NCBI GenBank assembly: GCA_964495595.1
Contig: CAZBWH010000099.1
Location: 1 to 9,133 of the forward strand
Length of the DNA: 9,133 nucleotides
Direction of reading: 5' to 3'
From: CALMFQ01 sp964495595
Lineage (GTDB): Bacteria > Pseudomonadota > Gammaproteobacteria > Burkholderiales > SCOH01
The translations under genes were made by a program, and so were the position numbers. Below the pieces are notes generated by a model. It had not been told where the DNA came from and searched no databases. It worked only from the letters and a program-made list of their open reading frames with translations. The stretch's first letter is position 1. The number at the start of each line of letters is the position of its first letter. This document shows, piece after piece, positions 6,767 through 9,133 of the stretch.

Positions 6767-6772
6767 ACCGCA

Positions 6773-7585
6773 ATGACAACCAATATCAAGACTTCCGTCG
6801 CCTTGCTGGCCGGCCTGCTGGGCGCTTCGCTGCTGTCGCCGCCTGCGATGGCCGATGTCACCGGCAATATCGGTGTCTATTCCAAATATATCCTGCGCGG
6901 CATCACTACCTCATACAATCCGGCTCGCGATAAGTCGGGCCCCGAGCAGGATGCTGCCACAGTTCAGGGTGGGCTGGACTATGCCCACGAAAAAGGCTTC
7001 TACGCCGGCTACTGGTTCTCGACCCTTGGCTACAGTTACAACGCGCTGAATGCCGGCGTGGCTGACCGCTCCGGCATGCAGAATTCAACCGAAAGCGACT
7101 TCTACGCCGGCTACAACGGCAAGCTGGGTGAATTGGGCTACACCGTAGGTGCAACCTATTACGTGTATTCGCCCGGATTCCACTCTACGGCGGCCGAAAC
7201 CAAGCTGGGTGTCAGCTACGGGCCGGTTTCGGTAACGGCGCAGACATTGCTGAAAGACGTGACCTTCGGCAATAAGGGCGATACCTATTACGCTGCCACC
7301 TACACCCAACCGCTGCCGCAGGACTTTACTGCAACCGCTACGCTCGGTTGGTACAGCTACGACAAGCAAGGGCGCGATATCGATTCGGAAGCCTTGTGCA
7401 CCGGTGCCGGCAAGGCGGCTGATTGCGCGGTCAGCCAGGCATTCCGCCATTTCACGGTTGGTGTCACCCACCCGATCGGCAAAACCGGCGCGACCTGGGG
7501 GCTGCAGTACATCCTGGGAGGCAAGAACCGCTTTGATCTGAAGCAGGACAGCCAGCTGGTGGGATCGCTGGCCGTCGCTTTCTGA
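6773..7585 (+). CDS. TorF-family putative porin (outer-membrane beta-barrel)
   Basis: This 270-residue protein resembles the TorF-family putative porins (the Gcw_chp / TIGR02001 group), predicted outer-membrane barrels of unknown substrate found in proteobacteria. A signal peptide is clear: basic start, hydrophobic core at residues 8-21 and an Ala-Met-Ala cleavage site after residue 27. The mature protein begins with the family hallmark DVTGNIGVYSKYILRGI. The remainder alternates Gly/Tyr-rich amphipathic strands, such as FYAGYW and DFYAGYNGKLGELGYTVGATYYV, and ends in a phenylalanine (SLAVAF), as expected of a barrel insertion signal. Two cysteines near residues 210 and 219 may form a loop disulfide. 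It has a sigma-54 promoter with NtrC-like sites upstream, and gltB lies 250 bases downstream on the same strand. In some betaproteobacteria, as I recall, relatives sit beside glnK-amtB, which fits nitrogen control. Transport of a nitrogenous solute is inference. Confidence 0.9.
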   Translation: MTTNIKTSVALLAGLLGASLLSPPAMADVTGNIGVYSKYILRGITTSYNPARDKSGPEQDAATVQGGLDYAHEKGFYAGYWFSTLGYSYNALNAGVADRSGMQNSTESDFYAGYNGKLGELGYTVGATYYVYSPGFHSTAAETKLGVSYGPVSVTAQTLLKDVTFGNKGDTYYAATYTQPLPQDFTATATLGWYSYDKQGRDIDSEALCTGAGKAADCAVSQAFRHFTVGVTHPIGKTGATWGLQYILGGKNRFDLKQDSQLVGSLAVAF

Positions 7586-7690
7586 TCGGGCTGGCAGGGC
7601 TGCAGGGCGCTGGGGCGTTGTACCCGGCGCATTTCTTTAAGGGGCGGCCCTGCCGTTTGCTGGCAGATAGCTGTTGCGTAACGAAATTGC

Positions 7691-7762
7691 TTAATCTGAC
7701 CCCAATTAATAGGGTGTCAATTGGGTGTGTTTTTGTTAATTAATCTGACCCTATTTATTAAC
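7691..7762. repeat. Degenerate TTAATCTGACCC repeat cluster
   Basis: TTAATCTGACCC occurs twice as an exact direct repeat (7691-7702 and 7740-7751), each followed by AT-rich sequence. Between them, AATTGGG (7719-7725) is the inverse of CCCAATT (7701-7707), and AATAGGGT (7708-7715) is the inverse of ACCCTATT (7748-7755), so direct and inverted copies are nested. The motif recalls the dispersed TCTGACCCCAATT elements that I remember from many proteobacterial genomes, often near REP-associated transposases. No transposase is present here, so this is at most a remnant or a non-autonomous copy. Confidence 0.6.
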
Positions 7763-7824
7763 GCTTGAGTTGACAGTCGTGTCGGAGTAGTCTCCGTGGT
7801 TCCGTGTTTTTACACTTAACCTGT

Positions 7825-7828
7825 GGAG
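7825..7828 (+). promoter_or_regulatory. Ribosome binding site of gltB
   Basis: GGAG lies 7 bases before the ATG at 7836 and supports that start over the in-frame ATG at 7860. Confidence 0.7.
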
Positions 7829-7835
7829 CGCCCAC

Positions 7836-9133
<1,298 letters not shown>

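Larger units (their letters stand above)
7586..7835. other. Spacer between the porin gene and gltB
   Basis: No gene fits in these 250 bases. GGCAGGGC (7593-7600) can pair with GCCCTGCC (7647-7654) across a 46-base loop, but no T-run follows, so it is a poor terminator. The AT-rich part holds the TTAATCTGACCC repeat. A TTGACA at 7770-7775 could be a -35 element for gltB, but I see no matching -10 at normal spacing, so the gltB promoter is not identified. Confidence 0.5.

Noticed and set aside
6704..6772. Porin start at ATG 6704, adding 23 residues
   Set aside because: The sigma-54 promoter lies within these codons and the signal peptide begins properly at the ATG at 6773 behind AGGGGA.
7593..7654. 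Intrinsic terminator after the porin gene
   Set aside because: The 8-bp stem needs a 46-base loop and no T-run follows.
7661..7677. Possible sigma-54 promoter upstream of gltB (TGGCAG...TTGC)
   Set aside because: The GG and GC elements are 12 bases apart instead of 10, which is not tolerated by sigma-54 promoters.

Overview
The window looks like core chromosome from a GC-rich proteobacterium, most likely a betaproteobacterium (possibly Neisseriales). The reasons are a two-subunit type glycyl-tRNA synthetase (GlyQ), a bacterial-type LeuS, a TorF-family outer-membrane protein and a large-subunit glutamate synthase, all with uniform GC-rich codon use. The order-level placement is inference from protein resemblance and style; no database search was possible.

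Layout. The left part (1-6486) is all on the minus strand. Read in the direction of transcription it holds leuS (3868-6486), a 149-base gap filled by a large imperfect palindrome (3737-3842), a stand-alone SMC-like ATPase of 943 residues (887-3718), a Rho-independent terminator (748-780), a spacer with several hairpins, and the 5' part of glyQ (1-544), which runs off the left edge. The right part (6773-9133) is on the plus strand. It holds a 270-residue TorF-family putative porin (6773-7585), a 250-base spacer with a degenerate TTAATCTGACCC repeat, and the first 432 codons of gltB (7836-9133), which runs off the right edge.

Regulation. The 286-base divergent spacer between leuS and the porin gene is the most information-rich non-coding part. 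A TATAAT box for leuS lies at its left end. Reading towards the porin gene there are two NtrC-like sites, an IHF-like site, a -24/-12 sigma-54 promoter and a strong ribosome binding site, in the order and spacing of a classical nitrogen-controlled promoter. With gltB (ammonia assimilation) next door, this suggests that the porin is induced under nitrogen limitation.

The least explained gene is the SMC-like ATPase. It has intact Walker A, Q-loop region, ABC signature, Walker B and D-loop motifs and a hinge-like centre, but its coiled-coil arms look short and no kleisin or accessory gene lies beside it. It sits among housekeeping genes and has the same base composition as they do, so it does not look recently acquired.
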